Assembly: GCA_020631735.1 (NCBI GenBank) | Contig: CM036159.1 | Location: 97,270,701-97,334,700, forward strand | Origin: Saccharum officinarum | Taxonomy: Eukaryota > Streptophyta > Magnoliopsida > Poales > Poaceae | DNA: 64,000 bases | Direction: 5' to 3' | Shown: piece by piece, positions 1 to 10,287 of the stretch | How positions within the stretch are numbered: position 1 is the stretch's first letter | Layout: every line of letters begins with the position of its first letter | Position numbers and translations under genes: made by a program | Notes under the pieces: model-generated | Database searches by the model: none | What the model was told of the DNA's origin: nothing | The model's input: the letters and a program-made list of their open reading frames with translations, nothing else

Positions 1-178
1 GAGCAAAGCTTAAATTAACTATTTTCTCAAATATTGCTTTTAAAATAATCTTCCAAAAATGGGGTTTTGATTTAATTTGACTCTAAATCTTTAACTCAAA
101 AACTAGTTGGAATTTGACTTTGTTTCTTTTGGCAAACTTGAAGAACAAAAAATTTGGAACAACTTTTATTTTTGGGTC
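1..178 (+). repeat. Fragment of a Tekay-like gypsy LTR
   Basis: AT-rich sequence resembling the first few hundred bases of the LTR at 5533. Both carry a stretch reading roughly CAACTTTTATTTTTGGGTC (here 159-178, there about 5910-5930). It is cut off on the left by the window edge and on the right by the Copia-type LTR that starts at 179. It is diverged from the 5533 copy, so it is another family member rather than part of that element. Confidence 0.5.
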
Positions 179-1377
179 TGTAAGGTCCTAGATGGCTAGA
201 GGGGGGTGAATAGCCAATAAAAAAATTCTACAAGCACTACTAAGCAAACTTGTTAGAATAACAAACGGCGTAAAGCGAGTTTTGCTTAGCCAAAGGTGGT
301 GATGCAAGCCTCCTATCCACAAGTCTAGTAGATTATGATCTCTAGTTCACACAAGAGCTATGTCACTAATTTAACACTAGACAACAAGCTAACAACACTA
401 CTAGCAAAGCTACTACAAGAGCTACACAAGATAATCTAGTAAAGATAAGTGCAAGAGAGAGGATTGTGATTCTTATACTGACGGTGAGGAGAAGATGTTG
501 CCAATCACCAAGATGATATACAATCAATCAATATTGACAATAACTCAATATGAAGACCAATCACCGGGAGACAAGAGACACAATATTTTTGTTCACCCAG
601 TGTTCACTTGTGCACCGACAAGCTACGTCACCGGTTGTGTCGACCAACACTTAGATGGTTCCCCGGTGTGACCCTCAAGTCACTTGCCCCTCAAGGCACG
701 CCCTGCAAGGCACCGCAAGACACCACTCTCAAGTGAGGTAACTCAATGACACGCGCATTCCACTAGAGTTGCTTTTGGCGTCCCGCCGAGGAAAGCACAA
801 GAACCTCTCACACACAACCGGAGGTGGCCAAGAACAATCACCTTCTCTTGCCAATGCCTCTAACAATCTTCAAGCCAACTAGGAGCGGTACTCTCCAAGA
901 GTAACAAGAAAACCACCGGCTAAACCACCCACAAGTGCCACTAGATGCCCTCAAGCTATGCAATGCACTTTGGGATCACTCAATCTCACTTTTGATTTGC
1001 AAACAAGCAAGAGAGATGAGTGGGAGGAGTAGCTCTAGCTCAAAGGATGCACAAGAGTGTTAGAAATGCCAAGCAACCTCCCCAAGGGCCGGCCAACGAG
1101 TATTTAAAAGCATCCCATCCAAATAGAGTCGTTGCCACTCCACTGACCGTTTTTTCGGGATGACCGGACGCACCGGTCGAAACTGACCGGACGCGCTTTA
1201 CCGCGTCCGTCGCCCTGCGACGTCCACGTGTCCCTCAAATTCAAACGCGACCGTTAGATCCTCCAACGGTCACTGTGCGCCAACGGTCAAACGCTATGAC
1301 CGGACGTGCTGCTCAAACGACGACGCGCGCCGTCGCACGAGTACCGCCGCCCGCAAAGCAACGACCGGACGCTCTCT
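179..1377 (-). repeat. Copia-type LTR, truncated by a gap
   Basis: Starts TGTAAGGTCC and carries, within 40 bases, the block CTAGAGGGGGGTGAATAG that also begins the LTRs at 18890 and 43778. By analogy with those elements the internal part would be on the minus strand. Further in it shares long stretches with the 18890 LTR, including the region around 'gtgtcgaccaacactt' and a 3' field of ACCGGACGC motifs from about 1155. A reverse-strand TATA-like TTTAAATA lies near 1100. The array and the rest of the LTR run into the gap at 1378. No internal region is visible. Confidence 0.7.
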
Positions 1378-1477
1378 NNNNNNNNNNNNNNNNNNNNNNN
1401 NNNNNNNNNNNNNNNNNNNNNNNNNNNNNNNNNNNNNNNNNNNNNNNNNNNNNNNNNNNNNNNNNNNNNNNNNNNNN
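1378..1477. other. Assembly gap (100 N)
   Basis: Exactly 100 N, so the length is nominal. It begins inside the ACCGGACGC motif array of the preceding LTR. What follows at 1478 is not recognisable LTR sequence. Confidence 1.
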
Positions 1478-2418
1478 AACTTGACACCACCATATGTTGT
1501 GGTATCATAAGTGTCAATAATTTTGACTTCACATTGAGTAACCCCTTTCTTCTATTGCAAGGGGAACGAAGCCTTCACTAGGTAGATAGTCATCCTTATT
1601 TATTTTTTACTGCTTCATCGTGTTTTTGTAATAATGGTGTGTGAGTGGGTAATAGTGGAATAGGTATAAAGGTATTTTGGAATAATTTTTTTTTGCATAA
1701 TGATAGTGGTGGGTAATTTTTATTAACAAGCGTATGGGTAATTTCCCTCAGTTAATGCGGTAAGTTGGAAGCCTTAAGAAGTAAAGTGAAGATTCCTTTT
1801 GTGTGTGGGGGGGGGGGGGCTGGATCAATGGAAATATGGGGAGGGTGAGGGAGAAGAAGAAGTGGAGGAAAGAAGAAAACTGGAAGAAAGAAGAAGAAAC
1901 CAGCCCCCCCTGAGCTCCTCATGAAAGTTCGGCCATTGACCTTAGGAAGAGGCGTTGACACTGGACAGAGGTTGAAGATGAAGATCGAGTCAGCCGTAAA
2001 GTTCAGTCCCCCCTATGATTTTGTCCTGGATCCACCACTGGACCAGCATCTATATATCTCCTCAGGTCATCGTCGATTCTTGCTTTCTCGATCACCTCGA
2101 CACGATGGAGATCATCATCCTCTTTCATTTCGTTTCGTTTCTTGCTTCCTACTGCTGACGACATCACGACATCCGTCCTATCGCCATCGCAGCATCAGTT
2201 GATCTCCGGCGATCCAATTCCACGGCAAGCAACGAAAGGCCGGCGCCTCCGAGTCGCGGGCCGCAGCCGCAGGAGAGTCCATCATCGTACGTGGTCGCTT
2301 CCTTCCGGCCGGCCGTGCATGTGATGTTCCGTGATTCCGTCCCATCCCTTTGAAACTGTCCGGTAGTCGATCCGTGTCTGGTTGCAGGTGAACAACAACA
2401 AGGTCTACGTACGTGGCC
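1478..2418. other. Intergenic; possible promoter and leader of the 2419 gene
   Basis: No convincing coding sequence. There is a G run at 1807-1819 and a purine-rich stretch at 1840-1900. A TATA-like run sits near 2050. A possible 5'-leader intron has a GTACGT donor near 2288 and a TTGCAG acceptor near 2388, which would place the splice shortly before the ATG at 2419. All of this is inference from signal sequences only. Confidence 0.3.
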
Positions 2419-3015
2419 ATGGCCGACAACAAGCAGCCTGCAGCAGCAGCAGCAGCTGCTTCCCTGCCGCCGGTGGCTGTCATGCCGGCGGCGAACACTC
2501 CTCCGCCTGTCGCAGCTCACCGTATCCTGCTCACGGTCTGCCTGCACCAAGGTACTTACATTCATCATCGTCGACCATCATTCGTCACGCATAAATAAAT
2601 TTGTGTATATAGCTATATAAACAAACGTGCATGCAAATTAAACTGCACCGGCCGTGGAATGCATGCATGCAGTTGACATGGGTGTTCCGGTGCTTGGCGC
2701 TGACCGACACGGCAGCCGCGGAGCTGAGCGCCCTGCTTGACGGAGGGCTGTGGTGCAGCGCGGCCGCGTCGCTGGCGGCGTTGCTGCACATGCTGCTGAC
2801 GGAGGTGAGGAGCATGACGGCGGGCGTCCACTGCATGGAATGAAGTCGATCGCCTCGGGCAGCATCGGCCTCGCCGCCCACCCGTGGACAACACGTACTT
2901 GTACGTCGACGTCGTGCTCGCCGCCGTGTGCCTGCCCGTGGATCTGCTCGCCGGCCTCATCCTCTGGTGCTCCCTCGTCCCTCGTCCTCGCCAGCTGGGC
3001 GAGCAAGGGGTCTAG
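2419..3015 (+). pseudogene. Possible small membrane-protein gene, reading frame broken
   Basis: Family not recognised. Exon-like part 1 runs from ATG 2419 (MADNKQPAAAA) through an Ala/Pro-rich stretch to RILLTVCLHQ and ends at a good donor (CAAG/GTAC, 2551/2552). Part 2, about 2680-2843, encodes an Ala/Leu-rich segment (LWCSAAASLAALLHMLL) that could span a membrane. Part 3, in another frame from about 2887 to the TAG at 3013, encodes VDVVLAAVCLPVDLLAGLIL, a second membrane-like segment, then a basic tail. No GT-AG intron of normal plant length links parts 2 and 3, so the frame is probably broken by small indels. GC-rich, grass-gene-like composition and hydrophobic patterning support real coding ancestry. 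It could be a decayed gene or a chance reading. Confidence 0.35.
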
Positions 3016-3314
3016 TCCGGCCGGCCGTCGTCGTTCTCTTGGGAGGATCTGCAGATCAGGACTAATAAGCGTGTGATCGACGTGCGGCGATGCGTACATC
3101 ATAGCTAGACTAGAGGAGTACTCGTACTCCTATATGGACTTAGCTACCGTAGACTATACAAGTATATAAAGCTGGGATTTGACCGTGCCATTTGAGGGAA
3201 TTAGGCCGTGCCTAGAGGGCATTATTGAAGTACGTATATAGATTGTAAAAAGCACTAGCCGGGTCGATCTGCGCATCTGCATGGGATGAGAGATCGATAT
3301 TTACAGTACGTATG

Positions 3315-3330
3315 TACCTACCTACCTACC
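3315..3330. repeat. (TACC)4 microsatellite
   Basis: Four perfect TACC units read directly from the sequence. Confidence 0.9.
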
Positions 3331-3352
3331 ATTAATCTGCCTGGAGTTACTG

Positions 3353-3380
3353 GTGTGTGTGTGTGTGTGTGTGTGTGTGT
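3353..3380. repeat. (GT)14 microsatellite
   Basis: Fourteen uninterrupted GT units read directly. Likely length-polymorphic. Confidence 0.95.
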
Positions 3381-4870
3381 GGACTAAATTTCACGACCGT
3401 CGTCGTTTATGCATGCTTGCTGCAGCTGACTGACAACAGCAAAGCTAGCACGGCCGGTCATCAGTTGCATGCGTTGGCGCCGCGCGCGCGATAGCACTCC
3501 TAGCAACAATGCCTGCATCGATCGATCAGATTGCGTGCAGTACTGATGAGTGCTATACTGCTCTCGATCGACGTCTCCCACGCACAATCCATCACATCGA
3601 TCCACACATGCATGTGCATGCCCTACATACTCATGTTCATGCATGACTGAATTGGCTTGCTACTAGCTTTGTGCTCTCCCCGTCCATCGGTTTCAATCAA
3701 GCAATTTATAATTTCCAGCGATCGCACGTACGTAAGTCGTGCAGTAAAAAAGTAAACGAGAAGATGGTACATTAATTCGGATACGAGAAGATTAAAAATG
3801 TGTGTCAACAGAACAGGGGAATTAAACACTTGGGCTAATTTGGAACTTAAATACCCTAGTGATCGCTGACTTTTTCCAGTGAATGGAAATTCATGGAGAA
3901 ATAATTTGAATAACCATTTAGTTCTCCACGGAGAGGGTTTTTCATCTCTTGGTGTGCCTTCCTTTGCTTCCGGATTAGCCCTTAGCGCACACAAAAAAAA
4001 AAAATTGGCGAATTCAGTGCACAAAACTACCGTGATCCATGGGCACGAGCGAATGCCAAGGGTGTTTGGGCCCGGCCGCCTCTTCCAGCAACTCCACTCA
4101 CTGCTGATTTCATCACGTCTCAACGTGACTGCATGTGCATGATGTTTTGATCGGTGCACTGATGATTCAGCGGCACTTGCCACGCGAGCAGCAAACTGCC
4201 TCTGTACTGTACCTTTGATTTATACACGGAACGATGAATCATCGAGAGCGCAGCATGGGCGGTCATCTATCAGTTCGAGCCAGACGCACCCTGGCCTGGT
4301 GAGACCAAGGGCCTCGCGTTCTCATCGCCATGGCCCTTCCCGTGCTCAGGCGCACCGACCGCGACATGAACTCGCCATGACAGGCCGGCGGCGAGGAAGC
4401 GCAGAGTCGACAGGCGGTAGCACGGCTCCGACCGGCGAGTGCGTAGCGCACGAGCCTCACAAGATCCGACCAGAGACGGAGAGGAGAACAGAGTGAGGGA
4501 GGGAGAGACGAAAGAAGAAAATGGCAATTTGGTCCATACAAAATGCAAAGTTGTACGTATGTCTATAGTAGCCGTACAAAATGGCATATTTTAAGTTTTA
4601 GAGAAATGATAATACCCACGTCGAATTTATAATCAATAATGATATGCCACGGGTGTCCGTCTATGACTTCAGTCTGAACGTGGCTCATCCTCATCCATTC
4701 ATCCATGTACCTCGCGGGACGGACTCCACCGGCGCCCCCACCCGCGCCTCGTGCCTCTCCCGTCTGGACTCGCGCTTCCTGTCGTGGCCGTGCTCCATCC
4801 GTCTACTGCGGCCACTGTCGAGGTTCGTTCCGCCAACGAGCTCCGCACCGGTGACCTCCACGTAATCTGT

Positions 4871-5290
4871 GGCATCGAGCTCCACAGCGATGAGCTCCAT
4901 TCGTCCAAGCAACGTGACATTGCGCTAAAAGCGCATGTTGCAAACGTATGTTTCAAGTGTTTCAGTTGTTTTAGAGGTATGTTGTAAGGGTTTTATATGG
5001 ATGTTGCAAAAGTAGATTATGATGTTGCAATTGTTGTACACTTATGTTGCAAACGTATATTCCCAATGTTTCATATGTTTTTTCGGACGTATGTTGTAAA
5101 TGTGTTTATCTAGATATTGCATATGTTTCACACATATGTTGCAAGTGTTTTATTTAGATGTTGCGTATGTGTTGCAATTATTTTTTAAGTCTTTCATGTG
5201 TGTGTTTTGTAAGTATTCCAGACGCATGTTTCAAACGTTTCTTCTGTCTTAAGACATATGTTGCAAGTGTTGTATTTGTATGTTTCAGAA
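4871..5290. repeat. Degenerate short-repeat field (ATGTTGCAA / GTTTCA words)
   Basis: The words ATGTTGCAA, ATGTTGTAA, GTGTTTTAT and GTTTCA recur roughly every 20-40 bases (for example near 4937, 4979, 5001, 5021, 5046, 5093, 5138, 5158, 5259). This looks like subterminal repeats of a DNA transposon, but no terminal inverted repeat was found. The adjoining 5295-5527 is GC-rich with no recognised gene. The Tekay-like element inserted just to the right. Confidence 0.5.
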
Positions 5291-5527
5291 GTAGATCAGG
5301 TGTTGTATTTCTCTCCTCACCTTTCTGCTGTCTTGCATCTTTCTCAGATGGGGGAGGGGGGCGTGTCGGGGCCGGCAGAGGGGGCGTGCCATGGAATGGC
5401 GGCACGGACGTGAGCGTACACACTCCACTTCCGTTACGCGGGCAGGTAGCACTTCGGTTCACTTTTTCTGTTACGTGGGGATGCTTAGATGGGATGCTCC
5501 CGTTGGTGGGCCTGAGCCTGGGAGCTA

Positions 5528-5532
5528 GCCAC
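5528..5532 (+). other. Target-site duplication GCCAC (left)
   Basis: The same five bases occur directly after the 3' LTR at 30089-30093. Confidence 0.95.
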
Positions 5533-6009
5533 TGTAACACTCCGGTGTTACGCAAGCATTTGCATGGCAATCATATGCATGGCATTTCATATCATCATAA
5601 TCATACATGTTAATATTATAATTTGAGTGAAATAAAAGCTTAGAAAGTGGTATTTGAGATGTAATATATTAATGTGCTAATCACATTCCATCAAAATTGT
5701 GCAACTAAAAATTTTATATCACTTAGAATTATAGGTCAAAATTTTGGAGCAACTAAATTACTCAAAGTTTTGTCAAAGATTTGTTTTTAAAATGTTATTT
5801 GAAAATATTCAAAAATCCTCTCTAAATTAGCTTTTATTCTAAAAATCAAAATCTATCCAGATTTGGACTTTGGTCCTAAAAGCAAAGTTGTAGAGAATTA
5901 AATTCTAAGCAACTTTTATTTTTGGGTCAATTCCAGAAAATGTCTTCTTCTTGTTCAAAATGGGGTTTGAAATCTGTGTTTGAATTTGATTTGAAATGAA
6001 AATTTGAAA

Positions 6010-6850
6010 AAAAAAATCAAAACCAGCTTAGCAGGCCGCCGCCTCGGATTCGGCCCGCTGGCCGAATCGGCCCGCGCCACTCCCGCGCGCGCGCCCGCGT
6101 CCGCCTCCGCCGCGGCCCAGCCAGCCCCCTCTCCTTCCTTCCCGCCCGCGCGCGCGCACGCTGGCGCCCGGCAGCAAACGCCCGCCGCGTGGCGGCCGCA
6201 TGCCGGCGACGCCACCGCGTGGCCGCTGTGAACCCCGCGCCCGCGCTCCACTTCAAAACGACCGGGCACCTGGTCTCCATTCCATTTCCGCCTCGCCTGC
6301 TCCCTTTCTTCCTCCCTCCGGTGAAAACCGCAGCGGAACACCGCTCGCCACCGAGCTCCGCCACCGTCACCGCCCTGTTCCGGCACCGGTGGACCACCTC
6401 CGTCCAATTGCCCGTGCACGAGGCTCCGCCCCATCCTCCCCTCCTCCGAACGAGTGTCGCCTTCTCCTCGTTTGCCCCGGTAGGGCTCAATTTTTCCTCG
6501 CCTCGCCGCGCCACCGCGACGGTGCCGTCGAGCCCGTGCTCCGCCACCGCCTCGCTCGCCCTATCTCTGCCCTCCCGCGTCTCCTTCACGCGTTCGCCAC
6601 TCTCTTGCGAGCGTTTTGCGCACCTTAGCTGGTCGCGGTTTGGCCGGAGCCGGCCGTTGGCCGTCGGCCACCGCCACGCCGTCGCGGCTCCGAACGCCGA
6701 CGAGGGCGCCCTGTCTTTCCCCCGTCGGTCGTCACTGGGCCACGCCTGTGGGCCGCGCCCGAGCAGGCCGGCTCGGCCGTTCCCCCGCGCGCGCAATGCC
6801 AGGCCGAGAACGGCCATGGGCCACTTGACTTCCCGGGCCGGCCCAGTGCC
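6010..6850 (+). other. GC-rich, CpG-rich island inside the LTR
   Basis: About 840 bp of strongly GC-rich sequence between AT-rich flanks. The second copy is at about 16510-17355. Open frames exist on both strands (for example 222 codons from 6189 and a 302-codon minus frame), but GC-rich DNA is poor in stop codons and these show no known domain. The diverged LTRs at about 42010-43080 and 55770-56570 have an island at the same relative place, so the feature is structural to this LTR type. It may be the promoter or leader region; that is inference. Confidence 0.6.
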
Positions 6851-7673
6851 GTTATGAAAAAAATTCATTCCATTTTCTTTTATTATTCTTGATGAAAATG
6901 CTTTGGAAAATATCTTAGCAGTCATTTCAGCTCCAAAAATTGTGAAATAAATTTATCTAGATTCATTGGAACCAGATCTACAATCTAAAAATATTGCATG
7001 TCATTTTTGGAATACTTTTCTGTAGAGCTTTAATTAATTCTTAATATTGCTGATATCTTGTAAAATAGCTAGTAAATCCTATATGTATCAGAAAAATATG
7101 ATTTTAAGTTTGTTAATCTTCATATATCATGTACTTACTAGGAAAAATATGTTTCATGCATGTGCTGTGGAAAACTTTGGAGAAGTAGTTCAAGTACCTT
7201 TAATGGCTGATTTTTGTTATTTTTGCTAGAGAGCAAACTTTGTATAAAACATGCATGTGATAATTTTTGTACAGTCATAGTATGCTATGAAGAACCTAGG
7301 AAAAATATTAATTCTGTTGTTTGACACTTTTCATAGTACAAAGTAATTTCATGCTCATTTTTATGCTATAGCTTGTCATTTTTGTATAGGATAGTTTACT
7401 TATCCAAATGCCATGAAATTTTTATGGTAGTCTGTTTAGAGTAGTATTATGCTACTGTAATTTTCTTAGATTTTTAGGAGCATCAGAAATATATGTTGCT
7501 ATTCAAACCTATTATTACTTAGGGTTTAAGCAAGTGTTGCTTTAAGTGTGATTAAGAAATTAGTAAAGCTTTGGTGTATCTTTGAAGCATTTCATAAGAT
7601 AGGTTAACTTAACATAATAGTAGTAGAAGAGAATGCAGTAGATGACATGTGCTTGTAGTGTATAGTTTCTTGG

Positions 7674-7952
7674 ATGATGTTGACTACCTTGCATTTCAAC
7701 ATATTCATTGCATTCATCTCCTTCGATGCACACTTGCATAATCACTTACGCGCATTGCATCATACAGGATCGCAAACCGAGAACCCAGTCGTCTTACCCG
7801 AGGAGCCAGAGGAGCAGATCGAGGTGCAGCAGCAGGAGGTGACAGAAGCCGAAGAAGAGGTCGGTGAAGATCTCCCGGAGTGCCCCGATCACCGTCCGAG
7901 CTCCTTCGAGAGAGGCAAGCCCCGGAGCATTTCTCTCCCGGTTTGCAAATAA
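7674..7952 (+). CDS. LTR-borne acidic ORF ending in GKPRSI-like residues (5' LTR copy)
   Basis: The 92-codon frame is open in both LTR copies. Its informative part starts after a splice-acceptor-like CATACAG at about 7768: a Glu/Gln-rich stretch (VLPEEPEEQIEVQQQEV) followed by ERGKPRSISLP. The minus-strand LTR at 41240-41400 encodes a similarly acidic stretch that ends EQGKPRCI, and the LTR near 57780-57930 has comparable acidic residues and the same GCAAGCCCCGGAGCAT bases. The first about 30 codons look non-coding. Whether a protein is made is unknown; this could be an exon of a spliced leader peptide or a conserved RNA element. Confidence 0.3.
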   Translation: MMLTTLHFNIFIAFISFDAHLHNHLRALHHTGSQTENPVVLPEEPEEQIEVQQQEVTEAEEEVGEDLPECPDHRPSSFERGKPRSISLPVCK

Positions 7953-9389
7953 TTTATTATTAACTTTACTTAATTTGATGCATTACGTTTAGGAGTTGTT
8001 TGCAAACGTTGCTGCATTATACCTTGCTTACCTTTGTTATACCATATCCTTGTTACCCTGGTATCCGCAGTCAAGTCAATGCTTAGCTGGCTTAGACCGG
8101 TAGAAGTCGGGTGATTTCCTGTCACCTGCGAGCTATAGGTGGTTACCTGGATCTGTTTGGTTGACTATGAAGTCATGGTATAACTAAGTGTGAAATGAAT
8201 TTGAGACCGGGCGGAAACTTGCAGGGTTTCGGACTGTAGTGTTTTCCGTCTGTGTCGGTTAAGGACCGTCCGTTGTTGTCCCTCGGGTCATGTTGAACGC
8301 ATGCCTCACATTTAGCTGGCCGGATAAAGTACCTTCCGACCGCGAAACTGGGAGATTATTCGGGCCGAGTGAATTGCCCGCAACGCACTGTACCGGAGCA
8401 GTAGTGGCAGGATACGGGGGCGCGATGATAAGGCCAAAGAGCAGTCGGGCGGCCCCCGGGTACAAGTGGTTCCTGGCAAGCTCGCGACTTTACCTGAATG
8501 GTTGACTCGGTGACCAACACCTCACTTTAGCGGGTGAGTGAGGTTTGTGTGAGGAATAACTTACCAGCTGGTTAATAATCGATTCGAATCGCCATCGTTC
8601 ACTGGATAGTGAACACTTGACTTGAGCTACTTCATCGTAGTAATATTGATGGAACACTTGGACAGTTATATGAATTATGACATAATGGAAGTTGTTAATG
8701 ATCATTGGTTATCATTACCTGATTAATTACATGTTACTTTAGTACAGGTGCAAATGTAGTTGACAGGTTAATAAAGATTTAACTTGATGCAAAGCTTTTG
8801 TAAAGGTTTTCCTAAATGCTAAAAATGCCTTTTGCAAATGAGTCAGCTATCCCACCAGAAAGCCTATCATGATTCCTTGGTGTCTCTTATTTCTGGTTTA
8901 TGACGGGTAAGTCTAGCTGAGTACCTTCTCGTACTCAGGGCTTTGTTCCCACTTGTTGCAGATGGACAGATGTACTATGGCTATTGTATCAACTGTCTCT
9001 ATCCTGCAATGGGCGAAGCATAGGACCATGGGCAATGGTCATTCGCTACTTCTCGTCTGATGCTTTTGCTGGAGATGATCACAAGCTGGCACTTTATTCC
9101 AAAATGTTGTGTGTGTGCGTGATTTGAACTACCGCTTCCGCTACTTTTATTCAAACCTGGTTTGTAATAACTATGTTTAAACTCCGATGTATTTTATGCC
9201 GCGAACTTTTATGTAACTTATGATGGTAACCGTTAAACTTAGTACGATCTTGGCTGTTATGAGAAATGGTTTGAAATCCGTCGAGATTTCACGGACTACC
9301 GGGTTATACGGGCTTAAGTTTGTTGAATTGTCCTTCCGTTGGATGATTTTCCTACTTAATTTCGTATAATTGGGCGGTTCTGTTACAGC

Positions 9390-9401
9390 TGGCATCGGAG
9401 C
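9390..9401 (+). other. Primer-binding site, initiator Met tRNA type
   Basis: TGGCATCGGAGC lies two bases after the 5' LTR. It matches the usual plant PBS TGGTATCAGAGC with two differences. First-strand synthesis would be primed here. Confidence 0.85.
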
Positions 9402-10177
9402 ATGGTTTAGCGTGATTACTGTTCATAAGTGTATTTAAAACAAAATTCTATTTAAAAAGTGTGATTTTAAAACTAAATGTGTGCCAGTGGTCATATCCTG
9501 TATGCCCAGTTAAGGACTCTAGGTGGCTATTTAAGTACTAACTTGGGGTTCTTGCACCATATTTCTCTTTCGTTGCTCATACGGCGTGCTATTGTATGAG
9601 TGCCACTTAATTGAGTGGTAATGTATGGATCAGTTACCTCTACGCTTTGGTAAGTGTGAGCTGTGAGAGCATGATCGGATACACCGCCGATCTAGGGAGA
9701 GTGTTTTATATGATACTAGAATAATTACATGTTGTACACATGTTTTTATGAAAGTATCGCATGTGTGGGTGTTCCGTCCGTTGAGGCGATGCCGTCAATA
9801 GGACGATGTGTGTGGGTAGTTACTACCGTTGTACACGCATCTGGGGATTCGTGTAGAGCGCGTAGGTAGATTTACTGCTTTCATGCATTCATGGGGAATG
9901 GGCTGAAATGAATTTTCTGCAGGTACATAACAGCGTTTATCGTGTAGATCGAATTAGTTACGTATATGAGAGATCGTTGTATGCCACCGAATTCATCGTT
10001 AGATGTCTTTATTTTCTAAGTTTGTGAGAACGTAAGACTCGCGCATGCATCATATTGCCTGTGCATTTCATTCATAACATGCATTCCTCCCCTTATAAAA
10101 GGATTATCCCAGTTTGATAAAAGTGACATCAACTTAAAATATGTTCTCACCGGGTAATTTAAAAACTTGTGCTACAG
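9402..10177 (+). other. Untranslated leader of the Tekay-like element
   Basis: No ORF of interest. It ends in an acceptor-like tract (AACTTGTGCTACAG) directly before the ATG at 10178, which fits a spliced leader. Confidence 0.5.
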
Positions 10178-10276
10178 ATGGCCCGCACGAAGAAGACTGC
10201 CCGTAAGTCCACTGGTGGAAGAGCACCCCGTCACCAGATGGCCCCGCGGAACGTCGTAGCACGGACACTTTTCTAA
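10178..10276 (+). CDS. 32-aa histone H3 N-terminal tail-like peptide in a retrotransposon
   Basis: The ORF starts at ATG 10178 and ends at TAA 10274-10276. Its first residues read MARTKKTARKSTGG, then RAPRHQMA. Against the conserved H3 tail (numbered without Met), 17 of the first 21 residues agree. Kept are R2, T3, K4, R8, K9, S10, T11 and R17. Changed are Q5 to K, K14 to R, K18 to H and L20 to M, so two main acetylation sites are lost while the K4 and K9 methylation sites remain. Similarity stops after about A21 and no H3 globular domain follows. The ATG directly follows CAG, as at gag. The downstream 287-aa frame lies 11 bases on in another frame that is open upstream to about 10207, so the two may once have formed one protein, separated here by a one-base change in a T run near 10269-10272. 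The H3 likeness is seen; the role is inference. Confidence 0.7.
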   Translation: MARTKKTARKSTGGRAPRHQMAPRNVVARTLF

Positions 10277-10287
10277 GTGAGTTTGGC

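Larger units (their letters stand above)
3016..4870. other. Intergenic DNA without a recognisable gene
   Basis: Contains many CATGCA/TGCATG (RY-type) words, two microsatellites listed separately, and an A10 run near 3993-4003. The open frames here, including a 186-codon minus-strand frame at 3623-4183, show no recognisable domain. The stretch from about 3830 to 4070 has the look of MITE-derived sequence, but I could not define ends. Confidence 0.4.
5533..9387 (+). repeat. 5' LTR of the Tekay-like element
   Basis: Starts TGTAACACTCC, ends TTCTGTTACA and is followed after two bases by the PBS. Long for a plant LTR (3855 bp). It comprises an AT-rich head (5533-6000), a GC-rich island (6010-6850), a long AT-rich part, and a tail with blocks conserved in the LTRs near 40300-43777 and 55228-59402, such as GTAAGTCTAGCTGAGTACCT near 8908. 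A TATAAAA word lies near 7231, but I cannot say that it is the promoter. Confidence 0.95.

Noticed and set aside
2164..3102. Minus-strand ORFs opposite the candidate gene at 2419
   Set aside because: They mirror GC-rich sequence, have no domain, and the plus strand has the hydrophobic segments and donor site.
3623..4183. 186-codon minus-strand ORF
   Set aside because: No recognisable domain, mixed low-complexity composition, and the underlying DNA looks repeat-derived.
6017..6925. Long overlapping ORFs in the GC-rich part of the LTR (also 16394-17362)
   Set aside because: GC-rich DNA lacks stop codons by chance; frames on both strands are equally long, low-complexity and without domains.
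10178..10276. A true histone H3 gene
   Set aside because: Only about 21 residues match; no globular domain follows in any frame, and the ORF lies between the PBS and gag of a retrotransposon.
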